This document shows positions 8,401-15,790 of a DNA stretch of 18,426 nt, piece by piece (the stretch's first letter is position 1; the number at the start of each line of letters is the position of its first letter). Made by a program: the position numbers and the translations under genes. Source of the DNA: Pseudomonadota bacterium (GTDB lineage: Bacteria > Pseudomonadota > Gammaproteobacteria > UBA1113). The notes under the pieces are model-generated. The model was not told where the DNA came from. It saw only the letters and a program-made list of their open reading frames with translations, and did not search any database. The stretch is taken from the NCBI GenBank assembly GCA_021782065.1, contig JAJXVQ010000011.1, forward strand, positions 1 to 18,426, read 5' to 3'.

Positions 8401-8810
8401 GAAAGAATGGGCATAGCTTGAGTTAGGCTTAAGCAAAAAGCATCTATAGTTTGTATTTTTAAGCGAGAAGGTTGGTTTAGTAAGTTCCAGTTCAAATATT
8501 TGTCTTTATCCAGCACTGCGCGGGCCAATTGCCAGGTTTGTTTACTGTGCGGTTCACTAGGCGTTGCTTTTTCAGCATTTTCTAAGGCCATTAGAATACG
8601 TTCTTTCATTTCCCTAGCCGCTTTATGCGTAAAAGTAATGGCGATCACGCTGTCTGGGGCATCAACGCGATATGCTAATAAGGCTAAAAAGCGCTGCATC
8701 AGTAATTCTGTTTTGCCCGAGCCCGCGGGTGCTTGTACGATGAAAGAATTCTCTACATTAAGGGCCAATAAACGATTTTTTTGATCTAAGGCTAATTGTG
8801 CTTCTATCAT
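5496..8810 (-). CDS. addA: AddA-type UvrD-like helicase-nuclease
   Basis: A 1104-residue superfamily 1 helicase with a C-terminal PD-(D/E)XK nuclease, the AddA/RecB-like subunit of a double-strand-break resection complex. Visible motifs are Walker A APAGSGKT (27-34), motif Ia AITFTHKAAREMKERI (57-72), IQTIDAFC (119-126), Walker B VLIDEFQDTS (391-400), GDPMQSIYRFR (426-436), VMTIHKAKGLEFD, and LYVAATRARLSLYLL. The nuclease residues are intact: D1026, D1040 and K1042 of IDYKSSQ, followed by the ARQLTAYGKLL helix. Its ATG overlaps the addB stop as ATGA, with GGAG eight bases upstream inside addB, indicating translational coupling. Together with AddB it should unwind and trim DNA ends for RecA loading. 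AddAB has been studied as the recombinational repair system of Coxiella, and the pairing here fits that type. Confidence 0.92.
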   Translation of the reverse strand: MIEAQLALDQKNRLLALNVENSFIVQAPAGSGKTELLMQRFLALLAYRVDAPDSVIAITFTHKAAREMKERILMALENAEKATPSEPHSKQTWQLARAVLDKDKYLNWNLLNQPSRLKIQTIDAFCLSLTQAMPILSTLGAELDISTDPTPYYVMAAENLLAHLEADSPLVPSLLKLLHHLDNQQERTKNLLVEMLKIRDQWLPYLVGNFASSLATYLHHSLQHLINDNLHYLQQQIPNSIAPLLLALMHYFTNRPIAELKEATLQDWQDLAARLLTKTDTLRQRWGKDFADFDKDFLNALRQGLEDHPQWLCLLAQIQKVPTLDEQDPSYALLQELIVLLPYLVAELNLVFHAEESIDFSAIAEHALLALGDDDAPTDLALALDQKIQHVLIDEFQDTSITQFRLLEKLTLGWQPGDGHTLFLVGDPMQSIYRFRQAEVSLFLRVKEQGLGPLRLTPLALMANFRSSDAIVDWNNHVFKTLFPTSDNMDNGAITYHMSFAIKKSDSPHSIFPLAFDKNNRPEQAKAAIRIIRDIWAIDDKKTIGILVKARSHLPELLVQLNAQRIPYQAVEIEYLQNKESVQDLLSLSLALLNLADRLSWLSLLRCPWFGFCLSDLTHIANTSAMTIYEALNQRNTFNLLSDDGQRRLSLRLPALQKSLESLGILSFSAWIENTWRALEGPHLLADDNALHECELFFSTLRQFDQAGIWPQPQQLKDKFATLFATPLDMEKSPLQVMTIHKAKGLEFDCVILPRLEALPPVEKKPLLTWLERTRSNGSTDLLLAPIPALDEVNAPLYDYIRRKNKAKLNFENTRVLYVAATRARLSLYLLYGVDLKDNEVKTPLKGSFLHELWPVLQQDVMQHRQAGLCLSDASFASNETLAENPILLKRFAVENNLPIVVDLNYASKTDTSYTRFSFSVLNDTTAQHVGTVLHRILYLLGQQGPQALQEVVTTYHAVYLRRQLLALGVHKDQMENALDTLSQALLALCKDKRAAWVLDQNHLEAHSEYPLTGKIEQGYKQYVIDRTFIDEKGQRWIIDYKSSQPRPDESLQDFYNRAQLDHARQLTAYGKLLAQWDDRPIYLGLYFPLFQGWHSWCYRLMGI

Positions 8811-11494
8811 GGTGTATTCTCCGCGCTTTTATGCAAGCGAATACGACACAAAGAAGGCAAATGACAATATCCACAGGTCTTTTCGCCTTCTTTAGGGGCG
8901 ACCGCGGCATAGCCTTGTTTAAATTCTTCAGCCAATAATGTCAATTGCTGGCGCCACAGGTTTTTTTGCTGTTGCCATGGATCATCGCCGTCTATCGTAG
9001 TAAAGGTCAAACGCTTAATGGCTGGCCAATCATTGCTGACGGCACCTATACCTTCGATGCCTATTTTTTGCAAATGGACTGTGGCAAAAGCTATGGCCTT
9101 GATATCGCTGTCATACACACTGCAATATAAGGGCATTTGCGGCTCATTTGGGCGTTCTGAAAACCAATCGCTAACATGTGTTTGACCGGTTTTATAGTCG
9201 ATGATAATTTCGCTGCCATCGTCTAATCTGTCTATGCGGTCAATCTGTACCTTAAACTGTAGATCGGCAAAATCAGCTTCTAAGCGTTTTTCGGTGGCAA
9301 TAACGATGAAGTGTGGCCGCAATTTCTCTTGTTCTAACCACAGCGACAGTAACTTTTCTAAACGTGCTGTTTCCAGGCTATAATGACGACTGTATTCTGC
9401 TGGGGGTTGTTGCTCGTGTAAGTACTCCAAGGCGTTTTGACAGGCTTTTTGTAATAACTGATGCTGAGCTTCTTTGGACAAGGCCAATAATTGGGATTGT
9501 GAACTGATGGCCTGATAAAAGTAATGCAAGGCGGCATGTACGGTATTGCCGCGCAAAATAGGCGATAACCCTAAACCGGGGTAATCATGTTCTTCGGCTT
9601 GTAAACGCAAGCTGGCATAAGCTTTAAAAGGACATTGTGCCTGTAATTTAAATAAAGTGCTGCCACCACGGACGGACGTATAGTCAGCCAGGCTTAAGCC
9701 GTGTGAGTCATTAATATGCTCTATTTTAAGCTGAGAGAGGGGCTTTCCTTCTAGGTTCACTATTAGCTGCGTTCGGTTAAATAAAGGTAGGGCTGAAATC
9801 AAAGAGCTAGGGCGTAGATGGATATCGTTATTTTCTTCGCTGTAGCTGCAGATGACAGAATCGCTGTGCGTTAATAACCGCGTTAATAATTTTTGTGCAA
9901 AATCAAATTCTCGCTTACTATCCGCATGGGGCATGGCTAATCGTTTTTGCAAGCTGATGGGTAATAAAGGTGTTGGATGTGGGCTAGATGGAAAAACACC
10001 TTCATTTAAACCGGTGATCCACAAATGGGTATATTCTAAACCACTTGCCTCTAATAATCCCAATATTTGTATAGGTGCGTCGTGGGTTTTGGCTTGGAAC
10101 AGTTTTTGGTGGCTTAAATACTGCAATTGTGTTATGGCTTCCTCAAAAGAGATCTTTTCTTCCACCCTATCTAAAGCAGCAAAAGTACGTAACACTTCTT
10201 CAAATGCATTCAAACGCTGTACATCCGAGCTCACTAAGCTGCGTTGCCCGGGAAAGCCTAAGGCCAGCAAATAACGATGAATGATGTGTACCCAAGTATG
10301 ATGACTCTTAGCACTGGGGTTATGGCTGGGAGGCGCTTTTAAGGCGTTATAAAAATCTGGGAAGCCACTTTCTGCCTTATTGTTCAAAGACAGTTGTGTA
10401 TGTAAAAAACGCATGAAAGTATTGTGGCTGATGTATTTATTGTATTGATGACATAAACGTTGTTCTAACAATGGACGCATGGCATTGTGTGTGCCAAAGT
10501 TAAAATAAGGTGAGTGCCACAGCCAATATAAATCAGGTATAGCAATGTGATGCGCTTTTAGCTTTAAGGCGGTAAAAATACTGTGTAGTAATAAAGTGTC
10601 GCTTAAAGGGATACCACCAGAAATATTGACTAGTGTATTAGTTTCGGGTTCTTGAAAATGGGCATTGTCATAAAATAATTTTTGACACAAAGAAATGATC
10701 GTATTGCGTTGCTGTACCAACTCCGGCACAACGATGCCTATGCGAGCCAGCTTATTTTTTTTCAACTCATTTTGCGCAAAGGACAAGGCCAACTTTAATT
10801 CTTCTAGACTATTTTTACAATTGAGTTTATAGACGTTTGCACCGCCGGTATCTGTAGAAGCGGTTCGCGAATCGTCCTTGTCTATAGCGCATATATTTAT
10901 GCTAACACCGCGCTGTTCCAAAATATCCAAAAATACCCTCATAACCGGCGGCATTTCATCAAAGCCTACTAGATGCAAAGCAGGTAGTGTTTGGCAATAG
11001 GGAATGGGCAGATGTTGCGTTAAATGCGCAGGCAATTCGGCCAATGTTAACCAACCCTCTACCGCTAAGGCTTTTTTAAAAGGATTTAACCATGTTAAGA
11101 ATTGCTCGGTTTCGCTATGGTGACTGTGTTCTAAAGCGGTCATAGGTAACTGCCAATGTCGTACTAATTCCCACGCCTTTTGTGCCAGTTTAGCGGTATG
11201 ATGTGATTTAGACAGTAGAGCCGTATTCATAGGCTGTGCGTTGATCACTTTTCCCCATAAAGCCAGCTCTTGCTCTGTCGTTAAGATAATCTTATCCGTC
11301 CATTGTTGCATTAATGCGGTTTCATATAAACGCTGCAGCCAAGCATTCATAGGAAGAATATCGGCGCTGTTAAAAACAGTGGCTTTTTGAGTTTCATTGT
11401 ATTGCTTGCGCAAATAAGCGGCTAGGCGTTGGTTGGGCGTTAATACTGTAGCGGAGGAGGAAAGCCCATTGAGCAAGCTGTGATAGCGATTCAT
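8807..11494 (-). CDS. addB: AddB-like nuclease partner (TIGR03623 'probable DNA repair protein')
   Basis: An 895-residue protein of the AddB-like family found next to AddA in proteobacteria. The N-terminus (ATVLTPNQRLAAYLR, then ILPMNAWLQRLYE) is the degenerate helicase-like start; there is no Walker A, as expected for AddB. The segment LEASGLEYTHLWITGLNEGVFP is a relic of helicase motif V. The C-terminal nuclease is intact: GNTVHAAL, IDRIDRLDDGSE, IDYKTG (D766, K768) and the Gln of QMPLY. An iron-sulphur site is indicated by the Cys of QCPFKAYA (about 630) and C874-x2-C877-x5-C883. The ATG overlaps the nadE stop as ATGA and has AGGGA five bases upstream. With AddA it forms a two-nuclease end-processing complex. 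Confidence 0.9.
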   Translation of the reverse strand: MNRYHSLLNGLSSSATVLTPNQRLAAYLRKQYNETQKATVFNSADILPMNAWLQRLYETALMQQWTDKIILTTEQELALWGKVINAQPMNTALLSKSHHTAKLAQKAWELVRHWQLPMTALEHSHHSETEQFLTWLNPFKKALAVEGWLTLAELPAHLTQHLPIPYCQTLPALHLVGFDEMPPVMRVFLDILEQRGVSINICAIDKDDSRTASTDTGGANVYKLNCKNSLEELKLALSFAQNELKKNKLARIGIVVPELVQQRNTIISLCQKLFYDNAHFQEPETNTLVNISGGIPLSDTLLLHSIFTALKLKAHHIAIPDLYWLWHSPYFNFGTHNAMRPLLEQRLCHQYNKYISHNTFMRFLHTQLSLNNKAESGFPDFYNALKAPPSHNPSAKSHHTWVHIIHRYLLALGFPGQRSLVSSDVQRLNAFEEVLRTFAALDRVEEKISFEEAITQLQYLSHQKLFQAKTHDAPIQILGLLEASGLEYTHLWITGLNEGVFPSSPHPTPLLPISLQKRLAMPHADSKREFDFAQKLLTRLLTHSDSVICSYSEENNDIHLRPSSLISALPLFNRTQLIVNLEGKPLSQLKIEHINDSHGLSLADYTSVRGGSTLFKLQAQCPFKAYASLRLQAEEHDYPGLGLSPILRGNTVHAALHYFYQAISSQSQLLALSKEAQHQLLQKACQNALEYLHEQQPPAEYSRHYSLETARLEKLLSLWLEQEKLRPHFIVIATEKRLEADFADLQFKVQIDRIDRLDDGSEIIIDYKTGQTHVSDWFSERPNEPQMPLYCSVYDSDIKAIAFATVHLQKIGIEGIGAVSNDWPAIKRLTFTTIDGDDPWQQQKNLWRQQLTLLAEEFKQGYAAVAPKEGEKTCGYCHLPSLCRIRLHKSAENTP

Positions 11495-13098
11495 ACAAAT
11501 CCCTGGCTGATGGGATAACGACGTTCACGACCAAAAGCACGCGTGGTTACTTTGATTCCCGGTGCCGATTGACGACGCTTGTACTCAGCGCGATAGAGTA
11601 ACTTTACAACTTTGTTGATATCGTCTAAGCTAGCAAACCCAGATGCAGCGATATCGGTAATGCTTTTTTCACCTTCTATATAGGCTTCAAGAATACGATC
11701 TAGCACGTCGTACGGCGGCAAATTGTCTTGATCCGTTTGTCCAGGAGCCAATTCTGCGCTGGGGGCGCGCGTGATGACTTTTTCTGGAATAACAACTCGT
11801 TGTGTATTACGGTAACGCGATAGCCGATATACCCAAGTTTTATATATATCTTTTAATACAGCAAAACCGCCTGCCATATCACCATATAAGGTGGCATAAC
11901 CTACTGCCATTTCGCTTTTATTGCCTGTCGTTAAAAGAATATTCCCCGTTTGATTGGAGAGTGCCATCAACAGAATACCGCGTGCACGAGCTTGTAGATT
12001 TTGATGGGTTAGATCTGTTTCATCGATACTTAAGCAACCCTCTAGAGTGCGGAGTAAGGCTTGATAAGTAGGTTCTATAGATAAAATAGTATGTTTAACG
12101 CCTAGTAAATGTACTTGTTCTAAGGCTAAAGTCATGCTCTCATCACTGGTGTGACGCGAAGGTAATAATACCGCTTCAACGTGATCGCAGCCTAAGGCAT
12201 CGCAGGCTATGGCCAGGGTTAAGGCCGAATCGATGCCACCCGATAATCCTACTAAAGCGCCGCAAAACTGATTTTTCTCGGCATAATCGGCCACTCCAAA
12301 ACGTAGCGCCTCATACATTAGGGCTTCTTCACTCATGGCAGCGGGCTTTTCTTCTGAAGGGAGGATATGTTGCCCTTGGCAGTGGATGTAGGATAAACCT
12401 TCTGTAAAATACGGCGCTGCTAGCACCACGTCGCCTTTTTTGTTTAATACCAACGAGCCGCCATCGAATACACATTCATCTTGTGCTCCTACGCTTTGCA
12501 CGTAGAGGATAGGCAATGGCGCTTCTAATTGTCGTTGTCGTAGGATATCTAAGCGTTGCTTGGGTTTATAGTGATCGTAAGGAGATGCATTGATGCTGAT
12601 TAAACAATCTGCCCCGGCAGCATAGGCCAGTGCTGCTGGGCCTGGTAGCCACAAATCTTCACACACGACTAAACCCATCGCTAAACCATGGCGTTGCACG
12701 ACGCAAGGCTTATCGCCGCGGGTGAAATAGCGTTTCTCATCGAAGACGCCATAATTGGGCAAGCATTGTTTGGCATAATAGCCCAATATTTCGCCTTCGC
12801 TTAGATAAAATAAGGCATTATAGAGGCCGTTATTTTCTAACCAGGGGGCACCTAGTATGATGTCTATGTCTGCGCTGGCAGCGATGAGACGCTGCAGGGC
12901 ACTTTTTACTTTTTGGTGAAAAGAGGGTCTGAACAAGAGATCCTCGGGGGGATAGCCGCTCAACGCCAATTCCGAGTAGATAACGAGCTCGGCTTTTTCT
13001 AACCTAGCCTGTCGCGCATAATACACCATTTTATCGGCATTGCCGTCTATGTCACCTACAAAAAAATTGACTTGTGCTAGGGCTATTTTAGTCTTCAT
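11491..13098 (-). CDS. nadE: Glutamine-dependent NAD+ synthetase
   Basis: A 535-residue two-domain enzyme that amidates nicotinate adenine dinucleotide to NAD+ using glutamine. The N-terminal nitrilase-type glutaminase has its catalytic triad E43 (SELALSGYPPEDLL), K110 (YAKQCLPNYGVFDEKRYF) and C146 (VVCEDLW). The C-terminal synthetase has the ATP pyrophosphatase P-loop SGGIDS (286-291), followed by TTGNKSEMAVGY and GDMAGGFAVLKD. Both halves are complete and the length is typical. It is the first gene of the minus-strand block and overlaps addB by four bases (ATGA). A weak GGAAA site precedes the ATG. The 83-base gap to the pilin's -10 region must hold its promoter, but I cannot identify a convincing one. 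The tight link between an NAD synthetase and AddAB is unusual. Confidence 0.95.
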   Translation of the reverse strand: MKTKIALAQVNFFVGDIDGNADKMVYYARQARLEKAELVIYSELALSGYPPEDLLFRPSFHQKVKSALQRLIAASADIDIILGAPWLENNGLYNALFYLSEGEILGYYAKQCLPNYGVFDEKRYFTRGDKPCVVQRHGLAMGLVVCEDLWLPGPAALAYAAGADCLISINASPYDHYKPKQRLDILRQRQLEAPLPILYVQSVGAQDECVFDGGSLVLNKKGDVVLAAPYFTEGLSYIHCQGQHILPSEEKPAAMSEEALMYEALRFGVADYAEKNQFCGALVGLSGGIDSALTLAIACDALGCDHVEAVLLPSRHTSDESMTLALEQVHLLGVKHTILSIEPTYQALLRTLEGCLSIDETDLTHQNLQARARGILLMALSNQTGNILLTTGNKSEMAVGYATLYGDMAGGFAVLKDIYKTWVYRLSRYRNTQRVVIPEKVITRAPSAELAPGQTDQDNLPPYDVLDRILEAYIEGEKSITDIAASGFASLDDINKVVKLLYRAEYKRRQSAPGIKVTTRAFGRERRYPISQGFV

Positions 13099-13155
13099 GG
13101 GCTTTCCGAATAGTCTGAAATTAGCTATAGGATATCAGATCTTTATGTGAGAGAG

Positions 13156-13183
13156 TTGCAACTTAAGCAATAAATGTTATAAT
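13156..13183 (+). promoter_or_regulatory. Sigma70-type promoter of the minor pilin gene
   Basis: TTGCAA (13156-13161) and a perfect TATAAT (13178-13183) are separated by 16 bases. Transcription would start near 13190, about 20 bases before the chosen ATG at 13212. This argues against the in-frame ATG at 13182, which lies inside the -10. Confidence 0.75.
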
Positions 13184-13211
13184 GAATGTAAATTTTATTT
13201 TCAGGAGTATC

Positions 13212-13733
13212 ATGCGCTTTTCTGGCTTTACCTTAATCGAATTATTAGTCGTATTGCTAATCGTTGCCATCCTGGCTACGGCTTCGACCTATTCTTACGG
13301 CGAATGGGTTACCTATGCCGATTCTGAGCGAGCACAGATGCAATTAACCTCGGCTATCACGGTGGCTGAAAGCTATGCCTTATCGTCTGGGCGAATAGTC
13401 ACTGTGTGTAAGACCTTAAAAGGAAATGTTTGTGATGCCGCCAATTGGTCGCAAGGACTATTGGTTTTTTTCGACGATGACAGCCTACATCAAGTTCTTA
13501 AAGCAGAGGATCGCATTAAAGTATCACCGGCCATAGGTGCGAGTGGTAGTTTAGCATATTATGGTTTTCCCAGCAGCAATTATTGGCAGTATCAACCTAT
13601 AGTATATAAGGAGCAGCAAAATGGTACTTTCGTTTATTGCGATAATAGAAAAACCCATAATGATTGGCGCTTGGTGCTTAGTAAGACCGGTCGCTATCGT
13701 ATTGATAGAGAAAGAGATACTCGATGTGCATAG
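13212..13733 (+). CDS. FimT/GspH-family minor pseudopilin
   Basis: A 173-residue type IV pilus or type II secretion minor pilin. The start at 13212 is supported by AGGAG five bases upstream and by the promoter position. It gives a short leader MRFSG, then FTLIELLVVLLIVAILATAS, the class III prepilin signal in which PilD cuts after Gly and methylates Phe; Glu5 of the mature chain is present. The globular part carries the FimT/GspH pattern TVCKTLKGNVC, NWSQGLLVFFDDD, FVYCDNR and a C-terminal LVLSKTGRYRI. Four cysteines besides the last could form disulphides. The protein sits in the inner membrane before assembly. No other pilus genes are in the window. Its stop lies four bases from the end of the convergent receiver gene, leaving no room for a terminator. 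Confidence 0.88.
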   Translation: MRFSGFTLIELLVVLLIVAILATASTYSYGEWVTYADSERAQMQLTSAITVAESYALSSGRIVTVCKTLKGNVCDAANWSQGLLVFFDDDSLHQVLKAEDRIKVSPAIGASGSLAYYGFPSSNYWQYQPIVYKEQQNGTFVYCDNRKTHNDWRLVLSKTGRYRIDRERDTRCA

Positions 13734-13737
13734 TTTT

Positions 13738-14547
13738 CTAAGAGGTAATCAATTGTTTATATTCCTCGGCAAAAAGTTTTACCTCGTCATAGGCCAATGA
13801 AAAGAGCAGATCTATTTTCCTAAGATCAGAATTGTGTTTTATTTCATCATGTAATACTTTAAAAGTCTCTTCTAAACGAGGCGTGCCGCTGTAATATAGG
13901 CCACCGCGTATTTTGTGTAAGATGTCACGTGCTTTTTCGATATCGTTGTTTTTTTCCGCTTCTTGTAGTGCATGAATATCCTCTTGGAGTGTCTTTAATA
14001 AGATACCCAATGCTTTTATAGCAGGGCCTTCTTCTTGTACAGAAATGCGCTGCATGCCTAAGGCTAAATCAATCACGACTAAGCCTTCATTTTCAGGCTG
14101 TTCCGTTCCTGGTACGGGATACATATTTAAAAGTTCTACGGCAGTTTCTGTAGTCAACGGCTTGGCTTTTGTTGCTAAAAAACCTGCCTTCATGGCTTGT
14201 TGCAGTTTTTGCTCATCCTGATGCGCCGTCATTGCGACAAAAGGCGTTTTATGATTGAGCGATTCCTTAGCGGCTCTTATTTGCGCCACAATGTCACAAC
14301 CCGAGCCATCCGGTAGACTCAGATCACAAATAACCAAGTCATAATGTTTCTGGGCCAACTTTCTTAGGGCTTCTGCCATATTTTCCGCCGTATCGATTTG
14401 GTGGGTAAAAGCAGTCATTAATTGCTTTTCCGAAAAAAGGCAGGTATTATCATCTTCAATCAATAAAACCTTATGCGTAAAGGGCGTTTTAGTTTGCGCT
14501 TTTTTTGCAGCCTTTGGTTTTGGCTTTTGGCTTTTGCGCCGCCACAA
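13738..14547 (-). CDS. Receiver plus HPt part of the split hybrid kinase
   Basis: An open frame of 269 residues whose nominal TTG start is not supported by a ribosome site; the real frame enters from the kinase piece. After a Lys/Pro/Ala-rich linker there is a CheY-like receiver (about 25-140) with acidic pair EDD (31-33), phospho-acceptor D75 in VICDLSLPDGSG, T107 and K129. A C-terminal HPt domain (about 165-265) carries H211 in ILHKIRGGLYYSG. The order fits a phosphorelay in which phosphate passes from kinase His to receiver Asp to HPt His and then to a separate response regulator not seen here. Its first 59 bases overlap the kinase frame. Confidence 0.8.
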   Translation of the reverse strand: MWRRKSQKPKPKAAKKAQTKTPFTHKVLLIEDDNTCLFSEKQLMTAFTHQIDTAENMAEALRKLAQKHYDLVICDLSLPDGSGCDIVAQIRAAKESLNHKTPFVAMTAHQDEQKLQQAMKAGFLATKAKPLTTETAVELLNMYPVPGTEQPENEGLVVIDLALGMQRISVQEEGPAIKALGILLKTLQEDIHALQEAEKNNDIEKARDILHKIRGGLYYSGTPRLEETFKVLHDEIKHNSDLRKIDLLFSLAYDEVKLFAEEYKQLITS

Positions 14548-15451
14548 CTTCTTTATTCAAGGGGGAACTAAAACGCTCATTAATTTCTACGCCTGGTGTC
14601 TTCATCTCTGCCAAGAGACCCTTAAAAGGGATATTAAGCTTAAAATAAGAACCTTCATTTTCATGGCTTTCCAATTCAATGTCGCCATTTAATTCATCAA
14701 TAAAGGTTTTTACCACATAAAGGCCTAAGCCCGTTCCAGGATATTTATTAGTGTGAGGCGCTACTCCTCGGCTAAATTTTTCGAAGATGCTATCAGCCTG
14801 ATGTTCTGGAATGCCTATTCCCTGGTCTTTGAGCTCTATCGTTAAAAAGCCTTTGCGCGTGTCTTCCTCGAGTATAGAGGCAGTTATGCTTAAGCTTATT
14901 TCGCCTTCATGAGAAAATTTTATAGCATTGCCCAGTAAGTTGATGAGAATGCGGCTTAGCCTAAACTTATCGCTTGCAATATGGGGTGGAACAGATGCTG
15001 CAACCTTAAAGTGCATGCTTAGATTTTTAGCAAAAGCGGCTGGTTTATTGAGTTCAATTACCGAACGTGCCAATTCGCGCATATCTAAACTCTTTTGAAC
15101 AACAGGTTTGCTCTTTCCTTCCAAGTCGCCAAATTCAACTGCTTCATTGCACAGATCCAACAGCCGCTTACTGGCTGAAACGGCCATATTAAAGATTTCT
15201 TTTTTGTGACTATCTTCTTCTGCTTTAGCTAGAATGTCCAATACCCCCCAGAGGCCTGCGCAGGGCGTGCGTATATCATGTTGCATGTTTTGAATAAATT
15301 CAGTTTTGGCCATATTGGCGGTTTCGGCTTTTTCCTTGGCGATCAGCAATTCATTCTGAGTGTTTTTTAATTCTGTAATATCGTTATAAAGACCAAGAAT
15401 GCCTACAACGGTACCATCCTTATTGGTTAAAGGTACTTTACTGGTAAGCAA
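14489..15451 (-). CDS. Histidine kinase core of the split hybrid kinase
   Basis: An open frame of 320 residues. Its first possible start is a TTG two bases after the stop of the PAS piece, with no ribosome site, so independent initiation is doubtful. It opens with the end of a PAS/PAC domain (KVPLTNKDGTVVGILGLYNDITE), then a coiled helix. The dimerisation H-box NMQHDIRTP follows with H58, then the HATPase domain: N175 in LLGNAIKFS, DQGIGIP (209-215), FEKFSRG and GTGLGL (239-244). All boxes are intact, so the ATP-binding and autophosphorylation core should be functional if translated. No membrane segment is present, so the kinase is predicted to be cytosolic. It ends in a Lys-rich linker where the frame is lost. 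Confidence 0.8.
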   Translation of the reverse strand: MLTSKVPLTNKDGTVVGILGLYNDITELKNTQNELLIAKEKAETANMAKTEFIQNMQHDIRTPCAGLWGVLDILAKAEEDSHKKEIFNMAVSASKRLLDLCNEAVEFGDLEGKSKPVVQKSLDMRELARSVIELNKPAAFAKNLSMHFKVAASVPPHIASDKFRLSRILINLLGNAIKFSHEGEISLSITASILEEDTRKGFLTIELKDQGIGIPEHQADSIFEKFSRGVAPHTNKYPGTGLGLYVVKTFIDELNGDIELESHENEGSYFKLNIPFKGLLAEMKTPGVEINERFSSPLNKEVVAAQKPKAKTKGCKKSAN

Positions 15452-15453
15452 GG

Positions 15454-15753
15454 TTATTTTTTACCATCTTGTGTCGTTTGAGTTTCTTCAATGTTTATTT
15501 TAGCTTTATTATTGCGCATAACGGCGTGGTCATCCGCACGATAAGTGTCGCTTTCTTCTTTAGTCCAAGGAAGATCATAGTCTGTTTTTCCAATGATGTC
15601 CTTTGGATCTAATAAACCTATTGATTGCGCAAAAGCGTGATTACAGCCTAAGTAGACACATTCAGCATTTTTCCAAAAAACATAGGATGGCAACCTAAAC
15701 AAAAGTTCTGCCATGAACTCTTTATTTAACCAATAATCATTTTGACTATCCAT
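15454..15753 (-). CDS. N-terminal PAS sensor part of the split hybrid kinase
   Basis: A 99-residue open frame starting at an ATG with AGGAAGG four bases upstream, the true start of the hybrid kinase. It encodes most of a PAS domain: LPSYVFWKN, YLGCNHAFAQSIGL, IIGKTDYDLPW and RADDHAVM, ending at ETQTTQDGKK where the frame closes in TAA. The remainder of the PAS/PAC fold is at the start of the kinase piece. The opening FRLPSYVFWKN..CVYLGCN resembles PAS kinases I associate with Legionellales. It lies 37 bases downstream of the FAD oxidoreductase gene on the same strand and is probably co-transcribed with it. Confidence 0.78.
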   Translation of the reverse strand: MDSQNDYWLNKEFMAELLFRLPSYVFWKNAECVYLGCNHAFAQSIGLLDPKDIIGKTDYDLPWTKEESDTYRADDHAVMRNNKAKINIEETQTTQDGKK

Positions 15754-15790
15754 GTAACCTTCCTCATACTTTTAAACTGATTTTTTATGA

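Larger units (their letters stand above)
13738..15753 (-). pseudogene. PAS - histidine kinase - receiver - HPt hybrid kinase split by two frameshifts
   Basis: Three consecutive minus-strand frames encode the successive parts of one hybrid sensor kinase of about 670 residues: a PAS domain, a kinase core, then receiver plus HPt. The first break is at six A's (15457-15462 on the plus strand as T's). One more A would read DGKK-ITLLTSKVPL straight through. The second break is near seven A's (14500-14506); one base fewer there, or in the nearby GG, joins KPKAKTK to KKAQTKTPFTHKVLLIEDD. The two shifts are opposite, so PAS and receiver share a frame. All catalytic motifs survive, so decay is recent, or the product is rescued by slippage at poly-A, or one or both breaks are sequencing errors. 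The separate pieces are listed below. Confidence 0.72.

Noticed and set aside
13099..13161. TTGCAA as a shared -35 for a divergent nadE promoter
   Set aside because: The hexamer is self-complementary, but no acceptable -10 lies 16-19 bases away on the minus strand.
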